From the NCBI GenBank assembly GCA_019137195.1, contig JAGVSR010000111.1, positions 46,833-110,832 of the forward strand: a stretch of DNA of 64,000 nucleotides. Reading direction: 5' to 3'. This document shows, in pieces, positions 1-10,251 of the stretch (its first letter is position 1; each line of letters opens with the position of its first letter). The notes under the pieces were generated by a model, which saw nothing but the letters and a program-made list of their open reading frames with translations, was not told the origin of the DNA and did no database searches. Source of the stretch: Alphaproteobacteria bacterium. Lineage in GTDB: Bacteria > Pseudomonadota > Alphaproteobacteria > Rhizobiales > Hyphomicrobiaceae. Made by a program: the position numbers and the translations under genes.

Positions 1-153
1 GACCACGGAGGCCATGATGTCCTTGCCCAGGGTGGAGCCCTGAGCCGCGCTGCTGGTGATCGCCATGATTGTCTTGTCCCCCTCGGGCGCACCAAAGTCG
101 GGTGCGACATTTTGTAAATTTGGGGCCGGACCATAGTGATAGTGCTCCGACAT
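1..153 (-). CDS. N-terminal part of an unidentified protein, cut by the window edge
   Basis: Only the first 51 codons are present, starting at the ATG whose complement is at 151-153 and running off the left edge without a stop. The N-terminus begins MSEHYHYGPAP, is rich in Pro, Gly and His, and then reads GSTLGKDIMASVV, which could be the approach to a first membrane segment (the style is seen at the start of some permeases), but nothing decisive is visible. I see no strong Shine-Dalgarno sequence, and an internal ATG at codon 30 is an alternative start. I do not recognise the family. Confidence 0.4.
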   Translation of the reverse strand, partial: MSEHYHYGPAPNLQNVAPDFGAPEGDKTIMAITSSAAQGSTLGKDIMASVV

Positions 154-515
154 CGCAATGGGTAGAGACGCCCGGCCGCACCTGACGAGCAGCCTGGATG
201 CGGGAGCCGACAGACGAGCGAGCGGCAAAGCAAAAAGCCGGGTCAACGCTCACGCGCCGCCCTGCTCTTGACCGATGCCAAGGTCATAGCTTGGCGCGCG
301 TCTCCAGGTCCTCACTGGGTCTTGGCTCACCGTCGCCGAAGGCGCGGTTACTTTGGCCCAGAGGTTCGTCGCAAGGACTTGCAGACCGAACAGGTTTGCG
401 GCGCACTTGCTTCTTGATAGGCAGGCTTCTCAATAGGCAGGCAAAATCCCTCGCGTCTACGAGCCATCCCAATTGAGGGCACGGCCTGGCTCTGAAGGGA
501 TCTCCGGACGAGCGT
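154..515. other. Non-coding gap, 362 bp
   Basis: This stretch separates two minus-strand genes. A plus-strand reading frame of 92 codons (198-476) is Arg/Ser-rich with no recognisable domain and no ribosome-binding site, so I do not call it. I see no terminator hairpin with a T-run and no RNA gene. It probably holds the promoter of the gene that leaves the left edge of the window. Confidence 0.4.
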
Positions 516-1061
516 TCAGCGCCGGTCGTCGGACCCGCGCGTCGCTTGGTCCATGACGTTCTGCTGCATCTCCATCCAAGAGGCGAGCGCCTTCTGGCAG
601 CTGTCCTGCCACATGCTGGCGGCCTGCATCCAGAACTGCATCGGATTGGCGGGCATGTTGCTCATGTCGAATCCGGGCATCGAGGGCATGGCGCCGGCGC
701 CGGGCCACGACGAGGGCGCGAATGGATTGGCGCCGCCCTTGAACATGTTGGGCATGTTGATCGCAGAACCGGGCGCCTTCATCTGCTGCTCCCAGATGTC
801 CATGACCTGGTCCATCATCTGCAGCTGGAGGCGTGACGCCTGCTGCATCTGATCGCGCGTCATGTCGACGAAGTCCGCCGGCCATCCGAGCGCTTTGGCA
901 GCGGCACCCATTTTGTCGAAGACAGCCGAAGAGTTGCGCTCCGTGGCCGAGGCGAGGTCGTTCCGCCACGTGGACAGGGCGTCGAACGCCGAGTTGAGGG
1001 CCTTGCGCGCCTCGTCGGAGAGACCCATGGCCGCCGGTCCGGACTTTCTCGATGATGACAT
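516..1061 (-). CDS. Met-rich helical protein, possibly PHA-granule associated
   Basis: A 181-residue protein. The start at 1061 is chosen because GGAG sits 8 nt upstream; an in-frame extension to 1127 lacks this. Residues 1-110 are predicted helical (LSDEARKALNSAFDALSTW and onward), followed by a Met/Pro/Gly-rich segment with repeats such as MPNMFKG and SMPGFDMSNMP, and a final amphipathic helix (FWMQAASMWQDSCQKALASW). The helical-plus-Met-rich design recalls PhaE-like or phasin-type proteins that bind polyhydroxyalkanoate synthase or granules, and a PHA synthase occurs later in the window. That link is inference; no catalytic motif is visible. Confidence 0.6.
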   Translation of the reverse strand: MSSSRKSGPAAMGLSDEARKALNSAFDALSTWRNDLASATERNSSAVFDKMGAAAKALGWPADFVDMTRDQMQQASRLQLQMMDQVMDIWEQQMKAPGSAINMPNMFKGGANPFAPSSWPGAGAMPSMPGFDMSNMPANPMQFWMQAASMWQDSCQKALASWMEMQQNVMDQATRGSDDRR

Positions 1062-1397
1062 CAGGGATGCTCCATGACTGAATGCGGTCTCGACCTTCGC
1101 ACATAGAGAGATCGTCGGCCAGCGCAAATCGAGCTATCGCTCTGCCGGCGAAAAGGAAAAGCGGCGTGCCGTCGGGCAGGGCCCCGAACCTCCAGATCTG
1201 TCGCGGCAATCGGGCGGACCTCGCAAACGGCCGGGGCGCCGGCCCGTTGCCCAAAAGAGCCTTTCGTGACTTGAGTTTCTGCTCCCGCGTCACAAATAAG
1301 CTTTGGATACGCCCCGATAATCGGGCTTGAGGTGCGAGCCGCCGGGCTCGATAGTGCGGCTCGCCTCGTCGTAACGCCCTCCGGCTCGACCCGACTG
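1062..1397. other. Divergent intergenic region, 336 bp
   Basis: It lies between the minus-strand Met-rich gene and the plus-strand peptidase gene, so it should hold both promoters. A short perfect dyad, CCCGAT-A-ATCGGG, is at 1313-1325, about 70 bp before the peptidase start; it could be an operator but is too short to claim. Long reading frames through the region are shadows of neighbouring genes. Confidence 0.35.
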
Positions 1398-2360
1398 ATG
1401 TCACAACGTAAACGCCTGTCGCTCTACGCTACGCTCGAGCCCTACAACCGGGGCTGGCTGCCTGTCGGTAGCGGGCACCAGGTGTACTTCGAAGAGTGCG
1501 GCAACCCCGCGGGCAAGCCGGTGCTCGTCGTTCACGGCGGACCGGGCGGCGGTTCCAACCCGACCATGCGCCGCTTCCATGATCCGCGCCTCCATCGCAT
1601 CGTTCTCTTCGATCAAAGGGGATGCGGTCACTCGACTCCGCACGCCTCGCTGGAGGACAACACGACCTGGCACCTCGTGGCCGACATGGAGGCGCTGCGC
1701 CGTCATCTCCGCATCGAGCGCTGGCAGCTGATGGGCGGCTCCTGGGGCTCGACTCTCGCCCTCGCCTACGCCGAGCTCCACCCCGACCGAGTTTGCGAAA
1801 TGATCCTGCGTGGCATCTTCCTGCTGCGGAGGGCCGAGCTCGAGTGGTTCTACGGCGGCGGCGCGGCCTGGCTCTTTCCTGACGCATACGAAGCCTTCTC
1901 CCGCCCCATCCCGCCCGCCGAGCGCGGTGACATCATCGGCGCCTACTACCGGCGTCTGACCAGTTCCGACCGGGCGGAGCAACTCGCCGCGGCCAAGGCC
2001 TGGAGCATCTGGGAGGGATCGACGCTGGCGCTGCTCCCCGACCCCGACCGTGTGCGCCAGTTTGGCATGGACCTTTACGCGCTGGCCTTCGCCCGCATCG
2101 AGAGTCACTACTTCGTCAATCGCGGCTTCTTCGACGTGGACGGCCAGCTGCTGCTCGATGCCGCCCGTATCCGCGACATTCCGGGTGTCATCGTCCACGG
2201 CCGCTACGACGTGGTGACGCCGGTCATGAACGCCTTCGACTTGAAGAAGGTCTGGCAGAAAGCCGAGCTGCGCGTCGTGCCCGACGCCGGCCACGCCATG
2301 AGCGAGCCCGGCATCGTCCACGAGCTCATCATGGCCACGCGCCAGTTTCAGCGCTATTGA
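1398..2360 (+). CDS. pip: Proline iminopeptidase (alpha/beta hydrolase, S33)
   Basis: A cytoplasmic aminopeptidase that removes N-terminal proline. The 320-residue length matches the family (about 310-320). Visible motifs: oxyanion-hole HGGPGGG at 46-52, FDQRGCGHS near 71-79, and nucleophile elbow GGSWGS with Ser115; towards the C-terminus HGRYDVVTP carries the catalytic Asp and DAGHAM the catalytic His. ATG 1398 is chosen because the homologous region begins at once (LEPYNRGWLPV); an in-frame extension to 1332 adds 22 unrelated residues. It is a single gene upstream of the trp cluster with a gap of 125 bp. Confidence 0.9.
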   Translation: MSQRKRLSLYATLEPYNRGWLPVGSGHQVYFEECGNPAGKPVLVVHGGPGGGSNPTMRRFHDPRLHRIVLFDQRGCGHSTPHASLEDNTTWHLVADMEALRRHLRIERWQLMGGSWGSTLALAYAELHPDRVCEMILRGIFLLRRAELEWFYGGGAAWLFPDAYEAFSRPIPPAERGDIIGAYYRRLTSSDRAEQLAAAKAWSIWEGSTLALLPDPDRVRQFGMDLYALAFARIESHYFVNRGFFDVDGQLLLDAARIRDIPGVIVHGRYDVVTPVMNAFDLKKVWQKAELRVVPDAGHAMSEPGIVHELIMATRQFQRY

Positions 2361-2431
2361 AGCTGCCCGAAGCGCCGGGACCGGCCCTTGGCCCGTCGTT
2401 TCTCTCGATCCCGCAGCGGGCTCACCGAAGT

Positions 2432-2472
2432 CCTTTTCCCGGCGGCGAGTGACAGGGCGAGGGGCAATATTG
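2432..2472. repeat. Degenerate REP-like palindrome remnant before trpF
   Basis: The sequence reads CCTTTTCCCGGCGGCGAG, then a short spacer and GGGCGAGGGGCA. The last 12 bases are identical to the right arm of the better palindrome between trpF and trpB (3166-3295), so this looks like a worn copy of the same dispersed element. It ends about 14 bp before the trpF start and so lies in the trpF leader. Confidence 0.4.
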
Positions 2473-2485
2473 CTGAAGGAGCGCC

Positions 2486-3160
2486 ATGAGCGCGGTGAAG
2501 GTCAAGATCTGTGGGTTGAGAACGGAGGAGACGCTCGACGCCGCCATCGAGGGCGGGGCCGACTTTGTCGGCCTCGTATTCTTCCCCAAGAGCCCGCGCA
2601 ACGTCGATCTCGCGACTGCTGCCTGCCTCGCTCGGCGTGCCCACGAGCGAAGCCCGAGCAAGGTCGTCGCCCTCGTCGTCGATGCCGACGACCGGCTCCT
2701 CGATGCCATCGCCGGAGAGGTCCTTCCCGACATCCTGCAGCTCCACGGACTGGAGACGCCCGAGCGCGTGGCCGCCATCCGCTCGCGCCTCGGCCTGCCA
2801 TTGTGGAAGGCCGTACCGGTCGCCAAGGCCGCCGACGTCGAGGCGGGCCTCGCTTACATGGCAGAAGGACGTCTCGCCGATCTCGTCCTCTTCGACGCCA
2901 AGCCGCCGGACGACCCGGCGTCGCTTCCCGGCGGCAACGGCCTCGCCTTCGACTGGCGTATTCTCGACGGTCTCGCCGGGCGCCATCCCTTTGTGCTGGC
3001 GGGCGGGCTGACCCCCGACAACGTCGCCGCTGCAGTCGAGCTGACCCGCCCGGCGGTTGTCGACGTTTCGTCCGGAGTTGAAAGCGCCCCCGGCCTCAAG
3101 GATACGGCGCTGATCCGCCGCTTTATTCGCGCGGCAAAGACAGCTAAGCAGCACGCATGA
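2486..3160 (+). CDS. trpF: Phosphoribosylanthranilate isomerase
   Basis: Third step of tryptophan synthesis: isomerises N-(5-phosphoribosyl)anthranilate to CdRP. It is a 224-residue single TIM barrel with the N-terminal signature VKICGLRT (catalytic Cys9), GADFVGLVFFPKSPR near 26-40, QLHG near 91, and the C-terminal phosphate-binding part AGGLTPDNV followed by VVDVSSGVES, which holds the catalytic Asp. AAGGAG is 7 nt before the ATG. First gene of trpF-trpB-trpA-accD-folC; trpB follows after 146 bp filled mostly by palindromic repeats. No separate trpC is in the window. Confidence 0.95.
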   Translation: MSAVKVKICGLRTEETLDAAIEGGADFVGLVFFPKSPRNVDLATAACLARRAHERSPSKVVALVVDADDRLLDAIAGEVLPDILQLHGLETPERVAAIRSRLGLPLWKAVPVAKAADVEAGLAYMAEGRLADLVLFDAKPPDDPASLPGGNGLAFDWRILDGLAGRHPFVLAGGLTPDNVAAAVELTRPAVVDVSSGVESAPGLKDTALIRRFIRAAKTAKQHA

Positions 3161-3165
3161 ATTCC

Positions 3166-3295
3166 CTCTCCCCGCCTGCTGGGAGAGGGTCTGGGCGAGG
3201 GGCAGCAACGCGCACCGGAGTCTGGGGTTGCCCCTAACCCCGTCCCACTCTCCATTTCGGCCGCAGGCCGGATTGGGAGAGGGGGAGCAATCTCG
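3166..3295. repeat. REP-like palindromic element pair between trpF and trpB
   Basis: Two palindromes fill this gap: CCCTCTCCCCGCC-TGCT-GGGAGAGGG with tail TCTGGGCGAGGGGCAG, and then a second, reversed one ending GGATTGGGAGAGGGGGAGC. They face each other (GAGGGGCAG against TTGCCCCTAACCCC), so a long cruciform or mRNA hairpin is possible. The style matches the short GC-rich palindromes scattered through many rhizobial genomes. A related copy lies inside mutL (52931-53047). A hairpin within the operon could tune trpF versus trpB expression; that is inference. Confidence 0.75.
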
Positions 3296-3306
3296 CGAGG
3301 ACCATC

Positions 3307-4548
<1,242 letters not shown>

Positions 4549-4573
4549 TCATCCTATCGAGACCTCCACGCCC

Positions 4574-5401
4574 ATGACGCACTCGACCCGCATCGACAAG
4601 ACCTTTGCCAGCCTGAAGGCCAAGGGCCGCTCGGCCCTCGTCACCTTCATCACCGCTGGCGACCCGGATCTCGAGACCTCGAAGAAGATCCTCGACGGCC
4701 TGCCCGCCGCCGGTGCCGACGTCATCGAGCTCGGCATGCCGTTCTCGGACCCCATGGCCGATGGCCCTGCCATCCAGGCCTCGAGCCTGCGCGCCTTGAA
4801 CGCCGGCCAGTGCATGAAGAAGACGCTGGCCATGGTCGCGGAGTTCCGGAAAAGGAATCCCGATACCCCGATCGTTCTCATGGGCTACTACAACCCGATC
4901 TACGTTTACCCCGCCGGCAAGTTCCTGGACGACGCGGTCAAAGCCGGCGTGGACGGCCTCATTGTCGTCGACGTGCCACCTGAAGCTGACGACGAGCTCT
5001 GCCTCCCGGCCCGCGATCGGGGGCTGAACTTCATCCGTCTCGCGACCCCGACGACCGACGACAAGCGCCTGCCGGCCGTCCTCACCAACACCTCTGGGTT
5101 CCTCTACTACGTCTCGATTACCGGCATCACCGGCGCCGCCGCTCCGGAAGTAAACAGTGTTCATTCGCAAATTGCGCGGATAAAGAAGGCGACCAAGCTT
5201 CCCGTTGCGGTGGGTTTTGGAGTAAAAACACCTGAGCAGGTCGGTGCATTGGCCAAGGGTGCCGACGGCGTCGTGGTCGGCTCTGCGCTTGTGACCGCGA
5301 TCAAGGAATCCCTGGACGCAGACGGCCGCGCCACTGGTAAGACCGTGCCGGCCGTCTTAGATCTTGTAAAGTGCCTGAGTGCCCCGCTGCGCACGGTCTG
5401 A
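4574..5401 (+). CDS. trpA: Tryptophan synthase alpha subunit
   Basis: Cleaves indole-3-glycerol phosphate to indole and glyceraldehyde-3-phosphate; indole is channelled to TrpB. It has 275 residues against about 268 in E. coli. Catalytic Glu52 and Asp63 lie in the signature [15 protein letters not shown]; the substrate loop has [10 protein letters not shown], and the phosphate site is GFGVKTPEQ and VVVGSAL. It follows trpB by 25 bp in the same operon; the accD start is 139 bp further on. Confidence 0.96.
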   Translation: MTHSTRIDKTFASLKAKGRSALVTFITAGDPDLETSKKILDGLPAAGADVIELGMPFSDPMADGPAIQASSLRALNAGQCMKKTLAMVAEFRKRNPDTPIVLMGYYNPIYVYPAGKFLDDAVKAGVDGLIVVDVPPEADDELCLPARDRGLNFIRLATPTTDDKRLPAVLTNTSGFLYYVSITGITGAAAPEVNSVHSQIARIKKATKLPVAVGFGVKTPEQVGALAKGADGVVVGSALVTAIKESLDADGRATGKTVPAVLDLVKCLSAPLRTV

Positions 5402-5540
5402 CTTGCAGCGCGGGGCGAGGGCCAGGATCGAGGCAGAAGGGCCCCGCGGCAACCATGACCTGCCGTCCGGAGGCGACAGCGCGGTCCGTGGCGGGTATGC
5501 TTTTAGAGGGGCTTCGAGGCCCACGAGGAGCTCTGACAGC

Positions 5541-6608
5541 GTGAACTGGATCAACAACGTCGTCCGTCCGAAGATCCGTAGCTTCCTGACCACCAAGCGG
5601 GAGGTTCCGGACAACCTGTGGGTCAAATGCCCGGAGTCCGGGCAGATGGTCTTCTATAAGGAGCTCGAGGCCAACCAGTTCGTCGTTCCCGGCTCCAACT
5701 ACCATATGAAGATCGGCGCCAAGGCACGCCTCGCCCACCTTTTCGATGGCGGCATCTACGACAAGGTGCCGGTGCCCACCGTCCCGCAAGACCCGCTGAA
5801 GTTCCGCGATGGCCGCCGCTACACCGATCGCTTGAAGGACGCCAAGGCCAAGACCGAGCTCGACGACGCGGTGCTCGTCGCCGAGGGCCTCTTGGACGGC
5901 CAGATGATCGTCGCCGCAGTGCAGGATTTCGAGTTCATGGCCGGCTCGCTCGGCATGGCCGCTGGCGAGGCCGTTCTGACCGGTATGCTGCGCGCGGTCG
6001 AGCACCGCTCGCCCTTCATCCTTTTTGCCGCTTCGGGCGGTGCGCGCATGCAGGAAGGCATCCTGTCTCTGATGCAGATGCCGCGTACTACGATTGCGGT
6101 GCAGCGCCTGCGCGAGGCGCGCCTTCCCTACATTGTCGTGCTGACCGATCCCACGACCGGCGGCGTGACCGCGTCGTATGCGATGCTCGGCGACGTTCAT
6201 ATCGCCGAGCCCGGCGCCCTCATCTGCTTTGCCGGCCCGCGCGTCATCCAGCAGACCATCCGCGAGCAGCTGCCGGAGGGCTTCCAGCGCGCCGAGTACC
6301 TGCTCGATCACGGCATGATCGACATGGTCGTGCATCGTCACCAGATGCGCGAGACGCTGTCGCGCCTCTGCCGCCTCCTGATGGGCGGGGCCGAGCTCAC
6401 ACGCACCAAGGGCCGCCGCGTTAACGGCCGTCCCTACGTCAATGGCGCCTCGGTTGACGGACGCCTCATCGAGACCGCCGCCCGCGACGCGACAGGCGAG
6501 GTCATCGATGCTGCATCCGCCCCCGTCGCGACCCGCACAGATCCGCCGAAGGGAAAGAGAGATCCGGACGCTTCCCTACCGAAGCCGGAAGCGAAAGAGC
6601 CGGGTTGA
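5541..6608 (+). CDS. accD: Acetyl-CoA carboxylase carboxyltransferase beta subunit
   Basis: Transfers CO2 from carboxybiotin to acetyl-CoA, together with AccA, to make malonyl-CoA for fatty acid synthesis. It has 355 residues from GTG 5541, supported by GAGGAG 10 nt upstream and the typical rhizobial beginning [15 protein letters not shown]; a frame extension to 5379 is not needed. Crotonase-fold motifs: [35 protein letters not shown]. In E. coli a four-Cys zinc ribbon lies at the N-terminus; here only one Cys survives (VKCPESGQ; the other three positions are Ser, Val and Ser), as I recall for other alphaproteobacteria. The last 60 residues are a polar tail. Confidence 0.95.
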   Translation: MNWINNVVRPKIRSFLTTKREVPDNLWVKCPESGQMVFYKELEANQFVVPGSNYHMKIGAKARLAHLFDGGIYDKVPVPTVPQDPLKFRDGRRYTDRLKDAKAKTELDDAVLVAEGLLDGQMIVAAVQDFEFMAGSLGMAAGEAVLTGMLRAVEHRSPFILFAASGGARMQEGILSLMQMPRTTIAVQRLREARLPYIVVLTDPTTGGVTASYAMLGDVHIAEPGALICFAGPRVIQQTIREQLPEGFQRAEYLLDHGMIDMVVHRHQMRETLSRLCRLLMGGAELTRTKGRRVNGRPYVNGASVDGRLIETAARDATGEVIDAASAPVATRTDPPKGKRDPDASLPKPEAKEPG

Positions 6609-6696
6609 GCCGGGCCGAGCCGGTGTTGACGCCGCCCGAGGAACGTCGTTCTGTGCCTTCGGGCAACTTGCCCCGACCCGCTGAAAAGGCCGGCTC

Positions 6697-8028
6697 ATGC
6701 CGAAGAGCGACAAGCTCCTCGCCGATCTGAAGCTGCTTCATCCGAAGCTGATCGACCTGTCGCTCGGCCGCGTCGAGCGGCTGTTGGCGAAGCTCGGCAG
6801 CCCGCACGAGCGGCTTCCGCCCGTCATTCACGTCGCCGGTACGAATGGCAAGGGGTCCGTCACAGCGTATCTGAAGGCGATGCTCGAAGCTGCGGGTCGC
6901 CGCGTTCACGTCTACACGTCCCCGCATCTCGTACGTTTCCACGAGCGCATCGAGCTAGCTGGTGCCGACGGCAAGGCGCGCCCCATCGGCGAGGACGCCC
7001 TCGTCGATGTGCTCTCCCGCACGCAGGCAGTCAACGACGGCGACGACATCACCCAGTTCGAGATCACGACTGCGGCTGCCTTCCTCGCGTTTGCCGAGCA
7101 TCCGGCCGATGCCGTCCTGCTCGAGGTCGGCCTCGGCGGAAGGCTCGACGCTACCAACGTCATCGCGCGCCCGGCCCTGACCGTCATCACCCCGATCTCC
7201 ATGGATCACGCCGAGAAGCTCGGCGCCACGCTCGCCAGGATCGCCTCCGAGAAGGCCGGGATCTTGAAGCGCGGCACGACCTCGATCGTCTCCGAGCAGG
7301 AGGACGAGTGTCTGGAGGTCATCCGCGCTGAGGCCGATCGCGTCGGCGCGTCGCTCAAGATCTGGGGCCAGGACTTTGAGGCTTTCGAGCAGCGCGGGCG
7401 ATTGACCGTGCAGACGGAGGACCGCCTTCTCGACTTGCCGATGCCGGCCCTCGTCGGCCGCCACCAGGTCATAAACGCCGGCACTGCCGTCGTCGCCGCC
7501 CTCGAGGCGAAGAAGCTCGACATCGGCGAGAAGGCGATCGAGCAGGGCCTCGTTGCCGCGCGCTGGCCGGCGCGCATGCAGCGCCTGTCGTCCGGCCCGC
7601 TGCCGGCGCTCTTGAGCGAAGGTTGCGAGCTCTGGCTCGACGGCGGCCACAACCCCGCCGCCGGCCGCTTCCTGGCGCAAACCCTTGCCGATCTAGAGGA
7701 CCGCGCGCCGAAGCCGCTCTATCTCGTCGTCGGTATGATGGGCTTGAAGGACGCTGCGGGCTTTCTTGGCCACTTCCGCGGCCTCGTGAAGGGCGTCGTC
7801 ACCGTTCCCATCCCCGGCGCCCACGAAGCGCCGTTCGCGCCCGAGGCCTTGGCCGACGTTGCCCGCTCTCTCGGCTTCACCGCCGAGCCCGCAGCCGACA
7901 TCGACATCGCGTTGCGCCAGGTCGAGGCCGCGTCCCCCGGAGCCAAGCGCATCCTGATCGCTGGCTCCCTCTACCTCGCCGGCCACGTGCTGGCGATGCA
8001 GGAAGGTGTCGTCGCACAGGGGAATTGA
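6697..8028 (+). CDS. folC: Bifunctional dihydrofolate / folylpolyglutamate synthase
   Basis: Adds glutamate to dihydropteroate and then further glutamates to reduced folates (cytoplasmic, ATP-dependent, Mur-ligase fold). It has 443 residues. P-loop GTNGKGSV starts at 48; YTSPHLVRFHERI, the Mur-ligase motif FLEV-type segment (VLLEVGLGGRLDATNVI) and SMDHAEKLG follow; the C-terminal domain has LDGGHNPAA. The start at 6697 has only weak AAAAGG-like upstream sequence. It is the last gene of the trp-accD-folC run, with an 88-bp gap after accD, an order common in rhizobia. Confidence 0.93.
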   Translation: MPKSDKLLADLKLLHPKLIDLSLGRVERLLAKLGSPHERLPPVIHVAGTNGKGSVTAYLKAMLEAAGRRVHVYTSPHLVRFHERIELAGADGKARPIGEDALVDVLSRTQAVNDGDDITQFEITTAAAFLAFAEHPADAVLLEVGLGGRLDATNVIARPALTVITPISMDHAEKLGATLARIASEKAGILKRGTTSIVSEQEDECLEVIRAEADRVGASLKIWGQDFEAFEQRGRLTVQTEDRLLDLPMPALVGRHQVINAGTAVVAALEAKKLDIGEKAIEQGLVAARWPARMQRLSSGPLPALLSEGCELWLDGGHNPAAGRFLAQTLADLEDRAPKPLYLVVGMMGLKDAAGFLGHFRGLVKGVVTVPIPGAHEAPFAPEALADVARSLGFTAEPAADIDIALRQVEAASPGAKRILIAGSLYLAGHVLAMQEGVVAQGN

Positions 8029-8129
8029 GGGCAGCAGGTTGCAGGCCGTGTTGCTCCGGTATTGTCGGTTCGGTGCGGTAGGACCGGCGGCTGTGGCGCG
8101 CCCTGTGCCGCTCCAGCCTCACGTGGACG

Positions 8130-9929
8130 TTGAGCTCGAAGACGATGGACAAGGGACAGACTGGCAGAGACGAGCGATCCTTCCTCAGCTCGATCCGGAG
8201 CTACGACTGGGCGACGTACCGGCGGCTACTGACGCCGAAGCTCGTGACGGCGCTGAGGGAAGGCTACACCGCCGACACCTTGCGCCATGATGCGATCGCA
8301 GGGCTGACCGTCGCCATCCTCGCGCTGCCGCTGTCGATGGCGATCGCCATCGGATGCGGCGCAACCCCCGACCGCGGCCTCGTCACGGCCGTCGTCGCCG
8401 GAGCGCTCATCTCGGTCCTCGGCGGCAGTCGGTTCCAGATCGGCGGGCCGGCAGCAGCCTTCATCGTCATCGTGGCGCAGGTGGCCGCGGACCACGGCGA
8501 CGCCGGCCTCCTCGCGGCGACCTTTCTGGCCGGCATCGTGCTCGTTGTGGCCGGGCTCGTCCAGCTCGGCGGGTACATCAAGTACGTCCCTGGACCGGTC
8601 ATCCTAGGCTTTACGAGCGGCATCGGCGCCATCATTGCCGTCGGCCAGGTCAAGGACTTCTTCGGACTGTCGGGCACGGTGCCGGCCGAGTTCGCCGAAA
8701 AGGTCACGGCACTCTGGCACATGCGCGACACCTTCAACCCGTCAGCGTTCGTCGTCGGAGCTGCAGCTCTTGCCTGCATTTTTGGCTTGAAGGCATGGCG
8801 GCCGAACTGGCCGGGCCTTCTGATCGCGGTCGTCGCGGCCTCGGCCGCCGTGCAGCTCCTGCACCTTCCCGTCGAGACCATCGGCAGCCGCTTCGGCGGC
8901 ATCCCGTCGTCGCTGCCGGCCCCGGCTATGCCCGACCTGTCGTGGGCCACCGTGAAGGCAGTCCTGCCGTCCTCCTTCACCATTGCCTTCCTGATCGGCG
9001 TCGAGAGCCTCCTGTCCGCGGTGGCGGCCGACACCATGGCGCGAACGCGCCACCGCTCCAACATGGAGATCGTCGCCCAAGGCGCGGCGAACATGGGCTC
9101 GGCGCTGTTCGGCGGTCTGCCGGCGACGGGTGTGATCGCCCGTACCGGCACCAACATTCAGGCAGGCGCCAAAACGCCGGTGGCCGGCGTGCTGCACGCG
9201 CTGTTCGTGCTGATGTTCATGCTATTGCTCGCCCCGCTCGCCGCCTACCTCGCCCTGCCGTGCCTCGCGGCCGTGCTCCTCGCCACCGCCTGGCGGCTCT
9301 TGGAGATCGAGCATGTCGCCCACTTTCTGTCGCGAGCACCGTGGGACGACCGTGTCGTGCTCCTGGTGACACTCGTCCTCACCGTCGCCGTCGATCTGTC
9401 GGTGGCGATCGCGGTCGGAGTCGTGCTCGCCTCGATCCTGTTCATGCATCGCATGGCCGAGGCCCAGACGCTCGACATGGCAGGCGGCCATATGGTCCTC
9501 GACGACGTCGCCGATGGCAGCGAGATTCGCTCGGTCATCATGACCCAGGCGCTGCCTGACGGCATTCGCGTCTTCGAGCTGCGTGGGCCGCTATTCTTTG
9601 GCGCCACCGCGCGCCTCGGCGTTGCGCTCGCGGGGCTGGCCAAATGGCCGACGGTCATCATCTTGCGCATGCGCGACGTGCCGCTCGTCGATGCCACCGG
9701 TATCGACGCCCTCGACGAGTTTCTGGCGATGGCTGACGGCCACGGCTCGCGCGTCGTCGTCTCGGGCCTGCAGAAGCAGCCGCGCGAGGCGATGCATCGT
9801 TACGGCCTCTTCCGCAAGCACGGCATCGTGCCGGCGTCCAACAGCTACGTGGCCCTCGAGAAGGCGAAGGATCTGCTTCACGACGCGGCCGGTGCGAGGG
9901 CGGCATCGAGGTCCGGAAAGACGCCATGA
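8130..9929 (+). CDS. SulP family anion permease with STAS domain
   Basis: Inner-membrane transporter for sulfate or another anion such as bicarbonate. About 599 residues: a cytoplasmic N-terminus, then SulP signature DAIAGLTVAILALPLSMAIA near 52-72, about 10-12 hydrophobic segments, conserved GFTSGIGAIIAVGQ and PATGVIARTGTNIQ, and a C-terminal STAS domain (about 455-565) with FELRGPLFFGA and VPLVDATGIDALDEF. The start may be TTG 8130 or ATG 8145; neither has a good ribosome-binding site. The substrate cannot be told from sequence and there are no cys genes nearby. The gap to folC is 101 bp. Confidence 0.9.
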   Translation: MSSKTMDKGQTGRDERSFLSSIRSYDWATYRRLLTPKLVTALREGYTADTLRHDAIAGLTVAILALPLSMAIAIGCGATPDRGLVTAVVAGALISVLGGSRFQIGGPAAAFIVIVAQVAADHGDAGLLAATFLAGIVLVVAGLVQLGGYIKYVPGPVILGFTSGIGAIIAVGQVKDFFGLSGTVPAEFAEKVTALWHMRDTFNPSAFVVGAAALACIFGLKAWRPNWPGLLIAVVAASAAVQLLHLPVETIGSRFGGIPSSLPAPAMPDLSWATVKAVLPSSFTIAFLIGVESLLSAVAADTMARTRHRSNMEIVAQGAANMGSALFGGLPATGVIARTGTNIQAGAKTPVAGVLHALFVLMFMLLLAPLAAYLALPCLAAVLLATAWRLLEIEHVAHFLSRAPWDDRVVLLVTLVLTVAVDLSVAIAVGVVLASILFMHRMAEAQTLDMAGGHMVLDDVADGSEIRSVIMTQALPDGIRVFELRGPLFFGATARLGVALAGLAKWPTVIILRMRDVPLVDATGIDALDEFLAMADGHGSRVVVSGLQKQPREAMHRYGLFRKHGIVPASNSYVALEKAKDLLHDAAGARAASRSGKTP

Positions 9930-9995
9930 GCGTAACGCGCATGCGTCGGACGCGCTGGGCATGAGCCGCATTGCACGGCGAGAACCACGACAGTG

Positions 9996-10205
9996 GGACC
10001 ATCTCCGTCGCGGCCGCTTTCGTAACGATTGCGACCGTTGCCGGCGCCGACAATGGATTGGCCCCACGTGATGGGCGGTTTGCCGCTCGCGCTCTTCGTC
10101 GTCTCGATCAGCGCCAGAGCATCGGCCTGCTTGCCCGCCGTCTCTACGCCATCGCGGAAAGTCGCGATGCTGGTCGCTCTGGAACTCGGTCCTGTTGGCG
10201 GTCAT
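9996..10205 (-). pseudogene. Frameshifted and truncated DUF1801 gene
   Basis: Read on the minus strand from an ATG at 10205, the first codons give MTANRTEFQS, which matches the usual start of DUF1801 (YdhG-like) proteins. The frame must then change within about codon 10-12, after which it gives TSIATFRDGVE, ADALALIE, ITWGQSIVGAG and RYESGRDGD, closely like the DUF1801 core (ADA.ALI, MWGPSIVGFG, RYESGREGD). After RDGD the similarity ends, so roughly the C-terminal half is lost. Frameshift plus truncation make this a gene remnant. It fills most of the gap between the SulP and methyltransferase genes. Confidence 0.6.
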
Positions 10206-10251
10206 GTCGTCCCCGGTCGCCTGTATCGGCCTCGCTCCGGTCGGGCCGCCC

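Noticed and set aside
198..476. 92-codon plus-strand frame in the first gap
   Set aside because: Arg/Ser-rich composition typical of random GC-rich DNA and no start signal.
1313..1325. CCCGAT-A-ATCGGG dyad before pip as an operator
   Set aside because: Only six-base arms; expected by chance in a GC-rich window of this size.
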